Source of the DNA: Chryseobacterium sp. LAM-KRS1
GTDB taxonomy: Bacteria > Bacteroidota > Bacteroidia > Flavobacteriales > Weeksellaceae
DNA length: 64,000 nucleotides
Assembly (NCBI RefSeq): GCF_013184525.1
Contig: NZ_JAAOIZ010000004.1
Location: 186,001-250,000, forward strand
Reading direction: 5' to 3'
Shown: positions 51,990-61,089 of the stretch, piece after piece
Numbering within the stretch: position 1 is the stretch's first letter
Layout of the letters: every line of letters begins with the position of its first letter
Translations under genes and position numbers: made by a program
The notes under the pieces: model-generated
What the model saw: only the letters and a program-made list of their open reading frames with translations
Told to the model about the DNA's origin: nothing
Databases searched by the model: none

Positions 51990-53981
51990 ATGAATTTTAA
52001 TCTTCATTCAGAATATAAACCTACCGGCGATCAGCCTCAGGCCATTGAAAAGCTTACCGAAGGCATTGAAATCGGCGAGAAATATCAAACCTTATTAGGG
52101 GTTACAGGATCCGGAAAAACATTTACCATTGCTAATGTCGTGAATAATGTTCAGCGGCCAACTTTAGTTTTAGCTCATAATAAAACTTTAGCAGCTCAGC
52201 TATTCATGGAATTTAAAGAGTTTTTTCCTGAAAATGCGGTAGAATATTTTGTGAGTTATTACGACTATTATCAGCCCGAAGCTTATATTGCCACTACCGG
52301 AACTTATATAGAAAAGGACCTCAGCATTAATGAGGAAGTAGAAAAACTACGTCTTTCCGCAACGGCAAGCTTATTATCCGGAAGAAGAGACGTTCTCATT
52401 GTAGCTTCAGTTTCGTGCATTTACGGTATCGGGAATCCAACTGAATTTCATAAATCACTGATCTCTATCGGAATCGGTGAGAAAGTGACCCGAACAGCTC
52501 TTCTTCATTCTTTGGTAAGTGCTCTTTACGCAAGAACCCTGAACGAATTCCAAAGAGGGACCTTTAGGGTAAAAGGAGATGTAATAGATGTTTTTCCTGC
52601 TTATGCCGATGATGCGATAAGAATCCAGTTTTTTGGAGACGAGATTGAAAAAATCCAAAGTTTTGATCCTGTTACCGGAAATGTTACTTCCAATTTCGAG
52701 CAAATTCAGATTTATCCGGCCAACCTATTTGTAACTTCAAAAGAGACCTTAAACGGAGCGATAAGAAACATTCAGGATGATATGGTCAAACAGGTAGACT
52801 TCTTCAACTCAATTGAAAAACCTCTGGAGGCAAAAAGGCTACAGGAAAGAACAGAACTTGATCTTGAAATGATTAAGGAACTTGGCTACTGCTCAGGAAT
52901 AGAAAACTATTCAAGATACCTGGATGGTAGATTACCCGGCTCCCGGCCTTTCTGCCTGATTGATTATTTTCCAAAGGATTTTCTGATGGTCATTGATGAA
53001 AGTCACGTTACTGTTCCTCAGGTTCACGCGATGTATGGCGGAGACAGAAGCAGAAAAGAAGCCCTGGTAGAATATGGCTTCAGACTGCCGGCAGCAATGG
53101 ATAACAGGCCCTTGAAATTCGAAGAATTTGAAAGCATGCAGAATCAGGTGATCTATGTGTCTGCTACGCCTGCAGATTACGAACTTGAAAAAACGGGAGG
53201 AGCTTATATTGAACAAATTATCCGTCCTACCGGGCTTTTAGATCCTGTTATAGAAGTGAGACCTTCGCTTAACCAGATCGATGACCTGATGGAAGAAATT
53301 CATAAGCGCGCTGCAGCAGACGAAAGAGTACTGGTGACTACATTAACCAAAAAAATGGCTGAAGAGCTGACCAAGTATTTTACAAAATTTGGAATCAGAA
53401 CACGATATATCCACTCAGACGTTGAAACATTGGAGCGTATCCAGATTATGCAGGACCTTCGATTGGGAGTTTTCGATGTTTTAATTGGTGTTAACCTTTT
53501 AAGGGAAGGACTGGATTTACCTGAAGTTTCACTCGTAGCCATATTGGATGCAGATAAAGAAGGAATGCTAAGAAGCAGAAGATCAATGATCCAGACAGTC
53601 GGAAGAGCTGCAAGGAATGTCAATGGTAAAGCAATTATGTATGCCGATAAAATCACGAAATCTATGCAGGCTACTTTAGATGAAACGGAATATCGCCGAT
53701 CAAAGCAGATGAAGCACAACGAAGAAAATGGCCTGGTTCCGACTGCTTTAAATAAAAAAATCTCTGAAAATCTAGTAGGACGAAGCAAGGACTTCCCGGA
53801 TGAAAAATATACCCACAAGGAAATTTTACAGAAAGTTGCTGAAACCAAAGCAAATTATGCAAGCGGAGATATTGAGAAAATAATTGAGCAAAAGCAGAAG
53901 GAAATGGAAGCTGCAGCAAAAAATCTTGATTTCATAAAAGCGGCTAAACTAAGAGATGAGATTGCAGGTTTGAAAAACTAA
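51990..53981 (+). CDS. uvrB: Excinuclease ABC subunit UvrB
   Basis: UvrB verifies DNA damage in nucleotide excision repair after delivery by UvrA and recruits UvrC. The 663 residues include Walker A GVTGSGKTFTIA, the beta-hairpin region YYDYYQPEAYI, helicase motifs (VIDESHVT, TLTKKMAEELT, QTVGRAARN) and a C-terminal UVR domain (EKIIEQKQKEMEAAAKNLDF). The start MNFNLHSEYKPTGDQPQAI is the normal one. Only 8 bp follow to the next gene on the same strand. Confidence 0.98.
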   Translation: MNFNLHSEYKPTGDQPQAIEKLTEGIEIGEKYQTLLGVTGSGKTFTIANVVNNVQRPTLVLAHNKTLAAQLFMEFKEFFPENAVEYFVSYYDYYQPEAYIATTGTYIEKDLSINEEVEKLRLSATASLLSGRRDVLIVASVSCIYGIGNPTEFHKSLISIGIGEKVTRTALLHSLVSALYARTLNEFQRGTFRVKGDVIDVFPAYADDAIRIQFFGDEIEKIQSFDPVTGNVTSNFEQIQIYPANLFVTSKETLNGAIRNIQDDMVKQVDFFNSIEKPLEAKRLQERTELDLEMIKELGYCSGIENYSRYLDGRLPGSRPFCLIDYFPKDFLMVIDESHVTVPQVHAMYGGDRSRKEALVEYGFRLPAAMDNRPLKFEEFESMQNQVIYVSATPADYELEKTGGAYIEQIIRPTGLLDPVIEVRPSLNQIDDLMEEIHKRAAADERVLVTTLTKKMAEELTKYFTKFGIRTRYIHSDVETLERIQIMQDLRLGVFDVLIGVNLLREGLDLPEVSLVAILDADKEGMLRSRRSMIQTVGRAARNVNGKAIMYADKITKSMQATLDETEYRRSKQMKHNEENGLVPTALNKKISENLVGRSKDFPDEKYTHKEILQKVAETKANYASGDIEKIIEQKQKEMEAAAKNLDFIKAAKLRDEIAGLKN

Positions 53982-53993
53982 TCGAGAACAACA

Positions 53994-54374
53994 ATGGAAA
54001 CAATCATCATTATTTGTGGAATTTATTCTTTATTACTTGGTGGGTTTCATTTATTTTTCTGGACGTTTTTTAATTGGAAAAAGGATTTGTCAAAACTTTC
54101 TCAGATTAACAAAGGAATAATGCAAATCTTAAATATCCAGATGATTTTTGTTTTCTTTACCACAGGGTTAATATGTCTTTATTTTAATAAAGATATCTTA
54201 GAAACAAACTTTGGTAAATATTTTCTATTCGTGAATTCAGGATTTTGGGCTCTAAGAATAGTCAATCAGTTTCTTTTCTTAAGAATAAATGATTACAGGG
54301 TTCATTTATTAACTTTTGCTTTTTTTATTGGTTGTGTTCTCTTTCTAATCCCTGTAATTTATCAAACCAACTAA
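53994..54374 (+). CDS. Small four-helix membrane protein, unknown function
   Basis: A 126-residue protein with about four hydrophobic helices (IIIICGIYSLLLGGFHLFFW, IQMIFVFFTTGLICLYF, FLFVNSGFWALRIVNQFLF and a C-terminal helix). A weak recurrent pattern in Bacteroidetes of such 'YSLxLGxFHxxFW' proteins exists, but I cannot name a family. It begins 12 bp after uvrB and may be cotranscribed; no functional link to DNA repair is implied. Confidence 0.7.
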   Translation: METIIIICGIYSLLLGGFHLFFWTFFNWKKDLSKLSQINKGIMQILNIQMIFVFFTTGLICLYFNKDILETNFGKYFLFVNSGFWALRIVNQFLFLRINDYRVHLLTFAFFIGCVLFLIPVIYQTN

Positions 54375-54404
54375 ATAGTTAATGAGAATTCGCCTACACG
54401 ATCA

Positions 54405-54884
54405 TTAATGTGTAAACTCTTCAATGACTTCTTTTAAATCAGGATATTGTTGAAGTAACACACTTCTTTCTGCTAGTTCAAAATCTAAAAAATCAAATCC
54501 CGGAGCAACTGTACAGCTTACTAATGAATAGCCTATACCATTTGATATTTTTGCTGCAAACCACAAACCTGCTTCTATTCTTACTTGTGGGACTTCCCCA
54601 TTTTCTAAAGAATTCCCCAATAGTATGGTATGCAATTTCCCATCTTTAATAAAAACAATTTCCAAAGGTTCACCCTGGTGGAAAAACCACAACTCATCAG
54701 ACTTGATCCGGTGAAATGAAGACTTATTTTCATTTTCCAACATGTAATAAATAGCTGTACTTACGTTTCTTACACTCCCCTCTTTTAAGGCTAATGTTTG
54801 TTCACTCCTATATGTTTCTTTATAATATCCTCCTTCCGGATGTGGCTCCAACTTTAATGTTTCCACCAGTTTTTTAGAATCCAT
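54405..54884 (-). CDS. Cupin domain protein (DUF985)
   Basis: A 159-residue cupin of the DUF985 family. Characteristic motifs are LEPHPEGGYYKETYRS near residues 11-26, AIYYMLENENKSSFHRIKSD and LWFFHQGEPLEI, followed by the second cupin motif with CTVAPGFDFLDFELA. Some relatives are sugar or amino-sugar isomerase-like or epimerase-like, but the substrate is not defined. It lies 9 bp downstream of the DUF3820 gene and 20 bp downstream-convergent to the plus-strand membrane protein gene. Confidence 0.85.
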   Translation of the reverse strand: MDSKKLVETLKLEPHPEGGYYKETYRSEQTLALKEGSVRNVSTAIYYMLENENKSSFHRIKSDELWFFHQGEPLEIVFIKDGKLHTILLGNSLENGEVPQVRIEAGLWFAAKISNGIGYSLVSCTVAPGFDFLDFELAERSVLLQQYPDLKEVIEEFTH

Positions 54885-54893
54885 ACGTATAGT

Positions 54894-55148
54894 TTAAAAT
54901 TTATAGGTCTTATTTTTAGGCGATCCGTATAATTGCCTGATCGGAGTGAGCAAATCCATCAGCCCATTCAGTTTTATTTCATAAATGGTTGAGAGCTGCA
55001 TTCCTAATTTTCCTTTGGGCATCCCCTGCCTGTTAAACCACTCCAGGTAACTTACCGGTAAATCTGCAAGTATTGTCCCTTCATATTTTCCAAAAGGCAT
55101 TTTTACAATACAAATTTCCTTTAGTATTTCCGAATTTATTCCTTCCAC
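54894..55148 (-). CDS. DUF3820 family small protein
   Basis: An 84-residue cytoplasmic protein with the DUF3820 pattern: MPFGKYEGTILADLPVSYLE, then WFNRQGMPKGKLG and YEIKLNGLMDLLTPIR. The MPFGKY...LP..YL..W block resembles the small module found in exonuclease/quorum-sensing-regulated proteins, whose role is not clear. It lies between an AI-2E transporter gene (10 bp) and the cupin gene, probably in one transcript. Confidence 0.85.
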   Translation of the reverse strand: MEGINSEILKEICIVKMPFGKYEGTILADLPVSYLEWFNRQGMPKGKLGMQLSTIYEIKLNGLMDLLTPIRQLYGSPKNKTYKF

Positions 55149-55158
55149 AATTATAATA

Positions 55159-56244
55159 TTAAAGTATTAAGTCCACATTGTCCACATCATCATCTTTATC
55201 CGGTAATTGCAGGTCGGGATGTGTTTCGTTATCTGAAAATTCATTCCTGTACACCTGAATAAGTAGAAGGGTAAGAGAAATCAGGATAGGCCCAAAAATA
55301 AGACCCATAAAGCCAAAAAGATTCATCCCCATAATAATTCCGAATACGGTGTTCAGCGGATGGATATCTTCCAGTTTTTTCAATAAAGTAAAACGAAGTA
55401 AATTATCTGTTAGGCCTACCACAACAAGACAGTACGCTGCCAATCCAAGGCCCGGTCCTGTATCCCCCACGGCTATCATATAAATACAAACAGGAATATA
55501 CACAATTGCAGCCCCTACAACAGGAATCATAGATCCCGCAGCAGTTAATGCAAAAAGAAGAACAGGGCTTGGTGCTCCGAATACGAAATAACCAATCAAT
55601 GCAACCACCCCCTGGCCTATAGCCACAACAGGAATTCCTATTGCATTAGCTATGATGAGTTTTCTCATTTTCTCTCCTATTAAAGAGACATTAGCTCTTT
55701 TTAAAGGAGCCGATGAAGTAAGTATCTTTTCAAATAATCTGGGCTTTTCCAGAAGGAAATAAAGAATAAAATACATGGACATAATTACCGTAAGCGTATT
55801 AAATGTTCCGCTTAAGGCAATGGTAGAAACCTTTCCAACAGAGCCTTTTACTTTATCCATATTCTCCTTGCTCAGGATATCAAATCCAAATTTCTTATCA
55901 ATATAAGTATGTATTTTCTCAAGAAACACATTAAATTTCGCCATATAAGCCTGTGCGTTCCCAAGCTTATCTATTAAAAGATCTGCAATAAAATAAATGG
56001 GTAAAATCAGAATAATGAGGCTTGCCAGCATCAGTACAAATGAAGCCAGCCAGGGCTTCCACTTTTTTACTTCCTGGAGGTAAAAATTATATTTTCTGCA
56101 AACGACATAAATTGTAATGGCTCCTAACACGGATGGAATAAATAGCGCAAGATTAAAACAAATCAGCCCTGTCAATACCAAAATTATAGCCAACAGGAAA
56201 ACCTGTTTTATTGCAACCCCGCTTATTTGTTTTTCTTTATTCAT
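55159..56244 (-). CDS. AI-2E family transporter
   Basis: A 361-residue inner-membrane protein of the AI-2E exporter family (TqsA/YdiK-like), with about eight helices. Family signatures are seen in LEKPRLFEKILTSSAPLKRA, then GQGVVALIGYFVFGAPSPV and GAAIVYIPVCIYMIAVGD, followed by VGLTDNLLRFTLLKKLEDIH and FGFMGLIFGPILISL. Many family members do not move AI-2; sodium-proton exchange is reported for some. Substrate not assignable. The acidic C-terminal tail (DKDDDVDNVD) is unusual. It begins 3 bp after the next membrane protein gene. Confidence 0.9.
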   Translation of the reverse strand: MNKEKQISGVAIKQVFLLAIILVLTGLICFNLALFIPSVLGAITIYVVCRKYNFYLQEVKKWKPWLASFVLMLASLIILILPIYFIADLLIDKLGNAQAYMAKFNVFLEKIHTYIDKKFGFDILSKENMDKVKGSVGKVSTIALSGTFNTLTVIMSMYFILYFLLEKPRLFEKILTSSAPLKRANVSLIGEKMRKLIIANAIGIPVVAIGQGVVALIGYFVFGAPSPVLLFALTAAGSMIPVVGAAIVYIPVCIYMIAVGDTGPGLGLAAYCLVVVGLTDNLLRFTLLKKLEDIHPLNTVFGIIMGMNLFGFMGLIFGPILISLTLLLIQVYRNEFSDNETHPDLQLPDKDDDVDNVDLIL

Positions 56245-56247
56245 ATA

Positions 56248-56982
56248 TTATTTGAACATTATTTGCCTTGGTTTCCCCAGGAAAGCACAATAGGCCGAGT
56301 ACATTACCACCATGATGAACGGAGCGGTAATAATAACTCCTATAAAGCAAAGTACAATACCTGCAAATGATATTAAAAACCCTACAATAGTAGTGCCAAG
56401 GAAAGTTCCGTAGTTTTCTTTTGCGATATTGAATGATTTCCCCAGAGCCTCGGTAGCTGAAGCATTTTCAAATAATAAAATAGGATACCCTAGCAACAGT
56501 AAAGGATAAACAAAGAAGAACGGGAAAAAGCATATAGAAATCGCTATACTGGATATAACGCCTGATATAAGACTGTATATTAATATATTCACGAAATTCT
56601 GGCGATATCCGATAAATAGATCCGAGAATTCTATTGCATTTTTTGTGTTGTATTTATTTACAATATAGATCAATCCCACATATAACGGAGCCAGAAGAAT
56701 TCCCAGCAATCCTGATAAAGTAAGATATAAAGGAAATCCGGGTGCATTCCAATAACTAAAAGCGGAAATATCATCCCCTGCATTTTTCATCTCTTCCACC
56801 ATGGAAGCAGAATTGAAGCCTGTTACAGACTGAATAATAAATCCCCCGATAAGATATACTATCATAGCAACTATAGCATAAAGAAATACCCCTTTATACA
56901 TTTCAAAGGCATGAGAAATAATTGATCCGGTATCCCTGTTGGGAACAGAACCTTGCTGATCAAATTCGTCGAATCCAGACAT
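56248..56982 (-). CDS. Multi-pass membrane protein, DUF4013/YciC-like
   Basis: A 244-residue protein with about six helices after a hydrophilic N-terminus (MSGFDEFDQQGSVPNRDTGS). The parts IEFSDLFIGYRQNFVNILIY and GKSFNIAKENYGTFLGTTIV followed by GIVLCFIGVIITAPF recur in the paralogue at 14861-15559. Related sequences are sometimes annotated as beta-carotene monooxygenase or glycerophosphodiesterase membrane domain; no catalytic residues for either are visible. It lies in a row with the AI-2E transporter gene (3 bp) and the similar protein at 57054-57776. Confidence 0.75.
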   Translation of the reverse strand: MSGFDEFDQQGSVPNRDTGSIISHAFEMYKGVFLYAIVAMIVYLIGGFIIQSVTGFNSASMVEEMKNAGDDISAFSYWNAPGFPLYLTLSGLLGILLAPLYVGLIYIVNKYNTKNAIEFSDLFIGYRQNFVNILIYSLISGVISSIAISICFFPFFFVYPLLLLGYPILLFENASATEALGKSFNIAKENYGTFLGTTIVGFLISFAGIVLCFIGVIITAPFIMVVMYSAYCAFLGKPRQIMFK

Positions 56983-57053
56983 GGCTTAATTTTTTTAATG
57001 TTTTACCAAATTTAATTTTTTTTGATAAAAAAAGCATTAAGCAATGCTAAAAT

Positions 57054-57776
57054 TTAATTTTTTTCTGAAAAAACAGTCTTGTATAGTGAATATATAATTG
57101 CATTCCAAAAAGGAAATGTAAAAAGTCCTCCCACCAGAAACAGAGCAAATCCGGCATATTTAAAAATAAATGCTACGATAATACATACTGCAATTTCTAC
57201 AAAGTACATTTTCAAAGCTTTAAAGTTCAATGTAATTGCTTCAAAAATTCTTTTATCAGCAAAAAACATAAGCGGAGCAACAAAAATGGTTACAAATACC
57301 CACGCAACACCCAGGATAATAGTTTGTGCAGTTAAAAGATAAATGAAAAACCAGAATAAAAAGTAACTGATATATTTAAAGAAATTTAGTCCGTTATATC
57401 CCGCAAACAGATCCCCCAAAACTATTTTTTCATTAAGATCCATTTTTCTGAAAATCTGGAAAAATCCAAGGTTCAGAGGATAAAGAAAAACAATGATCCC
57501 CAGTATTCCATAGCTGAATTTCTGATAGTTCTCGGTTGCACTCATTGCGGCCGCTTTTTCCATATAGACTTTGGTACCCAAACGAAGTGCTTCAGACAAC
57601 TCCTGGCTCTGCTCCCATATTCCAAACCGGGAACCGAAGAAAAACATTCCCGTAAAAAATATAGCAAAGTAAATAATGGAAAACATCAGTTGAAAAATCA
57701 GAGTTTTATTCCAATAGAAAAATGCCTGCTTCAGTATAAAATCAATTCCCGGTTTCTGCGGATATTTGTTCTGCAT
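57054..57776 (-). CDS. Multi-pass membrane protein, distant paralogue of the neighbour
   Basis: A 240-residue protein with about six helices, beginning MQNKYPQKPGIDFILKQAFF. The piece IVLGDLFAGYNGLNFFKYIS parallels the DLFIGYRQNF region of the neighbouring gene, and the C-terminal helices end similarly (FPFWNAIIYSLYK). It shares 71 bp of spacing with that gene on the same strand. Its start lies head to head with pabB, 48 bp apart. Function unknown. Confidence 0.7.
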   Translation of the reverse strand: MQNKYPQKPGIDFILKQAFFYWNKTLIFQLMFSIIYFAIFFTGMFFFGSRFGIWEQSQELSEALRLGTKVYMEKAAAMSATENYQKFSYGILGIIVFLYPLNLGFFQIFRKMDLNEKIVLGDLFAGYNGLNFFKYISYFLFWFFIYLLTAQTIILGVAWVFVTIFVAPLMFFADKRIFEAITLNFKALKMYFVEIAVCIIVAFIFKYAGFALFLVGGLFTFPFWNAIIYSLYKTVFSEKN

Positions 57777-57786
57777 GTAAAAATAT

Positions 57787-57820
57787 TTTGTGCAAAAGTA
57801 AACATCAATAAGTACTTTTG
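57787..57820 (+). promoter_or_regulatory. Promoter candidate for pabB-pabC
   Basis: TTTG (57787-57790), 22 nt, TACTTTTG (57813-57820). The spacer is longer than consensus. The ATG used for pabB begins 4 nt after the -7 box. Confidence 0.45.
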
Positions 57821-57824
57821 TCGA

Positions 57825-58802
57825 ATGTTTTCAATGAATCATCAAAAATTTATGGAAATGGATGAGCTTTCTATCCGGAAGACTCCTTATTTCTTCATCA
57901 TCGACTTCTTGTGTGAAAATGTGGAAATCTACTTAGAAAACGAACTTGATAAATCGGGTTTACAGATTGATTTTCAATCATTTTCAACGCTAAAAAAGAG
58001 CAATACCCTTAACAAAAAAATTGAATGGAAGTCCTATCCGGAAACATTAGAGAGCTTTAAAGCAGGATTTGATAAAGTCCAGAAAAATATTCGTCTAGGA
58101 AATTCATATCTAGTTAATTATACAAGAAAAACTCAAATTGAAACAAATTTATCCTTAGAAGAGATATTTCTTCACTCCGATGCGAAATATAAAGTTTTTT
58201 ATAAAGATTTTTTCGTATTTTTTTCTCCGGAAACTTTTGTAAAGATCATTGACGGTAAAATTTTTACATATCCAATGAAAGGAACCATCGATGCCTCTCT
58301 TGAAAATGCAAAAGAAATCCTTAAGAATGATAAAAAAGAAAAAGCCGAACATTATACGGTAGTGGATTTGCTAAGAAATGATCTAAGCATGGTATCAGAC
58401 GAAGTAGAGGTAACTCATTTTCAGAATATTGACCTGATTAAAACGCAACAAAAGAACCTATATGCCATGAGTTCTGAAATTGTAGGAAATATAAAACCTG
58501 AATTTGATGGCAAAATAGGAAGCATCATGAAAACTCTGCTTCCTGCAGGTTCTATCTTAGGTGCTCCAAAACCAAAGACACTGGAAATCATTCTAGATGC
58601 CGAAGGCTATGGAAGAGGATATTATACAGGCGTATGCGGCTGGTTTGATGGTAAAAATGTAGACAGTTGTGTAATGATCCGTTTTATTGAAAAGGAAAAC
58701 GACACTTTATATTTTAAAAGTGGTGGCGGAATAACGCATATGAGCAAATTAGAAGATGAATATCAGGAAATGAAAAACAAAATTTATGTTCCAATTTATT
58801 GA
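57825..58802 (+). CDS. pabB: Aminodeoxychorismate synthase component I
   Basis: PabB converts chorismate and ammonia to 4-amino-4-deoxychorismate for folate synthesis. The 325-residue protein is the short chorismate-binding form, lacking most of the usual N-terminal domain. Key motifs are YPMKGTIDAS with the substrate Lys, HYTVVDLLRNDLSMV, GSILGAPKPKTLEII and GRGYYTGVCGWFDG near the end. I use ATG 57825 (MFSMNHQKFMEMDELS); ATG 57834 is possible. The longer frame from 57690 reaches back into the divergent gene and the promoter. It overlaps the downstream gene by 17 bp. No glutaminase (pabA) is adjacent. Confidence 0.9.
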   Translation: MFSMNHQKFMEMDELSIRKTPYFFIIDFLCENVEIYLENELDKSGLQIDFQSFSTLKKSNTLNKKIEWKSYPETLESFKAGFDKVQKNIRLGNSYLVNYTRKTQIETNLSLEEIFLHSDAKYKVFYKDFFVFFSPETFVKIIDGKIFTYPMKGTIDASLENAKEILKNDKKEKAEHYTVVDLLRNDLSMVSDEVEVTHFQNIDLIKTQQKNLYAMSSEIVGNIKPEFDGKIGSIMKTLLPAGSILGAPKPKTLEIILDAEGYGRGYYTGVCGWFDGKNVDSCVMIRFIEKENDTLYFKSGGGITHMSKLEDEYQEMKNKIYVPIY

Positions 58803-59412
58803 AAGTATTAAAGTTGAAGATCAGGAAGTTTTTTTGTTAGATCTTCACCAAAAAAGGGTGAATGAAACCTTTGCACACTTTGGGAAAGAAGGGTCGATAG
58901 ATCTTTCCAAATTGTTCAAAAGCCTCAACCATGATGAAGACGGCCTTTTCAAATTAAGAATTGCTTATGATCTGGACAAGAAAGTCAGAACACAAATGAT
59001 TCCTTATGCCATTCCGGAAATATTAGACTTTCAATTGGTAGAAAATAATACTTTTGACTATTCATTTAAATTTGAAGACCGCAAGGAACTTGAAAAAATG
59101 AAGATGAAATCTAAAGCCGAGGAAATTATCATCGTCAAAAACAACCATATTACCGATACTTCTTTCTCCAATATTTTATTTATGAAGGGTAAAGAGTGGT
59201 TTACTCCTTCCACTTACCTTTTGAACGGTGTTCAAAGACAGCATCTGTTAAAGAAAAAGAAAATAAAGGAAACGGAAATCACCTTACAAAACATTAAAGA
59301 GTTTTCCCATTTCCAATTGATCAATGCTTTGAATGACTTCGATGATATGTTTATCTATCCCATTGCCAGGATTAACAATTTACCCGGCAACGAAGAGTAT
59401 CTGGATCTTTAG
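58786..59412 (+). CDS. Class IV aminotransferase, probable aminodeoxychorismate lyase
   Basis: A 208-residue fold-IV PLP protein, overlapping pabB by 17 bp, so likely the PabC step that releases pyruvate to give p-aminobenzoate. Positions consistent with the family are YSFKFEDRKEL (PLP Lys), ITDTSFSNILF, which replaces the usual E-T-S-xxN phrase with D-T-S-F-S-N, and LLNGVQRQHLL. It is shorter than E. coli PabC (269 residues) at the N-terminus. The stop codon TAG overlaps the stop of the convergent menD gene. The pabB partnership is the main support for the exact function. Confidence 0.82.
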   Translation: MFQFIESIKVEDQEVFLLDLHQKRVNETFAHFGKEGSIDLSKLFKSLNHDEDGLFKLRIAYDLDKKVRTQMIPYAIPEILDFQLVENNTFDYSFKFEDRKELEKMKMKSKAEEIIIVKNNHITDTSFSNILFMKGKEWFTPSTYLLNGVQRQHLLKKKKIKETEITLQNIKEFSHFQLINALNDFDDMFIYPIARINNLPGNEEYLDL

Positions 59413-61085
59413 CTTTCTTTCATAAATTCAAAATACCCCTTAAGAACATCTGCACTGTTGGCTCCATGGGTATTGATTTCCAGAATCTTAGGCAAAGTAT
59501 CGGGTTTGAAAAAATTGTCTAAAACCCGGTCTAACGTTCTGTCATCTTCCACTTTGGTGTAAGAAAACCCAAAATGCTTCGCAAGATGTTCAGCATTTTT
59601 ATGGTGTTTTGTTGCTATAAACTCATCGAGCGTATTAGGATTGGCATTACCAGGTCCCGGAATAATTTTAAAAATATTTCCTTCTCCGTTATTAAAGATG
59701 ATAATCCTTACAAAAGGCGGGATGTACTGATTCCACAGACCATTGATATCGTAGAAGAAACTCAAATCTCCTGTAATTAATAAAGTAGGATTGGAGTTTT
59801 TAATGGCAAACCCCATTGCAGTCGAAGTAGAACCGTCAATTCCGCTTGTTCCTCTGTTACAATACATCTTTCTTCTGCCAAAATCAAATAATTGAGCATA
59901 TCTGATACCCGAGCTGTTGCTGAAGTGGATATTATAGTTCTCCGGTACGGTTTGTGAAGCCTTGTTAAAGAAATAAAAATCCGAAAACTCAACAAGGTTT
60001 AAGAACTTCTCGTGTTTAGCATCTTTTTTATCTCTAAGAACATCCCAAAGGTTATAATATGGCCTTGGCTCAAGATTAATAAACTTCAATAACTTAGAAA
60101 AGAATACTTCCGGTTTTACCTCTATTTTCTCTGTTAAAGAAAAATAAGTATCCGGCTGCCAGACTTCATCAAGATGCCAATGCTGCTTTGGGCGGGCTTT
60201 TCTTAAAAATTGTTTCACTTTTTTGGAAACTACGTTCTGCCCTACCGTGATCAATAAATCCGGTGCATATTTTTTATAATCTTCTTCAGTAAAATTAAAG
60301 ATATATCGGTCTATAAATCTAAAGAATTTTTCATGGTATACATTTGAATTCGCCTCACTCAAAACAACCGCTGTGTGGTTTTTAACCAATTGTGACAGCT
60401 GATTTTCAAGCTCAGGAATATAATCCTTTGTCCCTACCAGGATCATGATACGTTGTGAAGTATTCCAATCTGCTACAAGGTTAGAAGGAATTTCATATTC
60501 TTTCTTTTTAATCGTTTTTTCCACGGTTGGAAAAGTAGGAAGTTCAGAAACCAATTCATATAAAGGTTCTTCAAGAGGAATATTGATGTGCACAGGACCT
60601 TGTTTTTCAAAACAAAGCTCAATCGCCTTTTTAATCATTTCAAAATTGATATCCTCTGCATTTTCTTCTTTATCCTCTAAAAGCTGGAAGTCTCCATAGG
60701 AATGCTGATGAAAAATATTATTCTGACGGATCGTCTGTCCATCAAAAATATCTACAAAATCCACTGGTCTGTCAGCAGTTAACACCAACAGGGGGACATT
60801 CTGATAAAACGCTTCCGTTACAGCAGGATAATAATTAACTGTTGCAGAACCACTGGTACAGGTAATGGCCACCGGCTTTTTTTCGCTTTTAGCCATCCCA
60901 AGTGCAACAAAGGCAGCACTTCTTTCATCTACAATGCTAAAACAGTTAAAATGATCAATCTCTGAAAAATGAATTGCAAGGGGTGCATTTCTCGATCCGG
61001 GAGAAATAACAACATCTGAAATCCCGTACTGCTGGAGAAGATTTGCCAATATCTGAATGCTTCTCTTAGAAGAATATTTTTTCAT
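59409..61085 (-). CDS. menD: 2-succinyl-5-enolpyruvyl-6-hydroxy-3-cyclohexene-1-carboxylate synthase
   Basis: MenD is a thiamine-diphosphate enzyme of menaquinone synthesis that adds 2-oxoglutarate-derived succinate semialdehyde to isochorismate. The 558 residues begin MKKYSSKRSIQILANLLQQY and contain SPGSRNAPLAIHFSE, TSGSATVNYYPAVTEAF, ADRPVDFVDIFDGQTI and the ThDP motif GDLSFFYDINGLWN with FNNGEG. The start is set at ATG 61085; the ATG at 61103 lies upstream of a -7 box (61090-61097) that a transcript could not include. No other men genes are in the window. Confidence 0.95.
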   Translation of the reverse strand: MKKYSSKRSIQILANLLQQYGISDVVISPGSRNAPLAIHFSEIDHFNCFSIVDERSAAFVALGMAKSEKKPVAITCTSGSATVNYYPAVTEAFYQNVPLLVLTADRPVDFVDIFDGQTIRQNNIFHQHSYGDFQLLEDKEENAEDINFEMIKKAIELCFEKQGPVHINIPLEEPLYELVSELPTFPTVEKTIKKKEYEIPSNLVADWNTSQRIMILVGTKDYIPELENQLSQLVKNHTAVVLSEANSNVYHEKFFRFIDRYIFNFTEEDYKKYAPDLLITVGQNVVSKKVKQFLRKARPKQHWHLDEVWQPDTYFSLTEKIEVKPEVFFSKLLKFINLEPRPYYNLWDVLRDKKDAKHEKFLNLVEFSDFYFFNKASQTVPENYNIHFSNSSGIRYAQLFDFGRRKMYCNRGTSGIDGSTSTAMGFAIKNSNPTLLITGDLSFFYDINGLWNQYIPPFVRIIIFNNGEGNIFKIIPGPGNANPNTLDEFIATKHHKNAEHLAKHFGFSYTKVEDDRTLDRVLDNFFKPDTLPKILEINTHGANSADVLKGYFEFMKES

Positions 61086-61089
61086 ATCA

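Noticed and set aside
53300..53848. A 182-codon minus-strand open frame inside uvrB
   Set aside because: It is fully covered by the conserved helicase part of uvrB and has no recognisable motifs.
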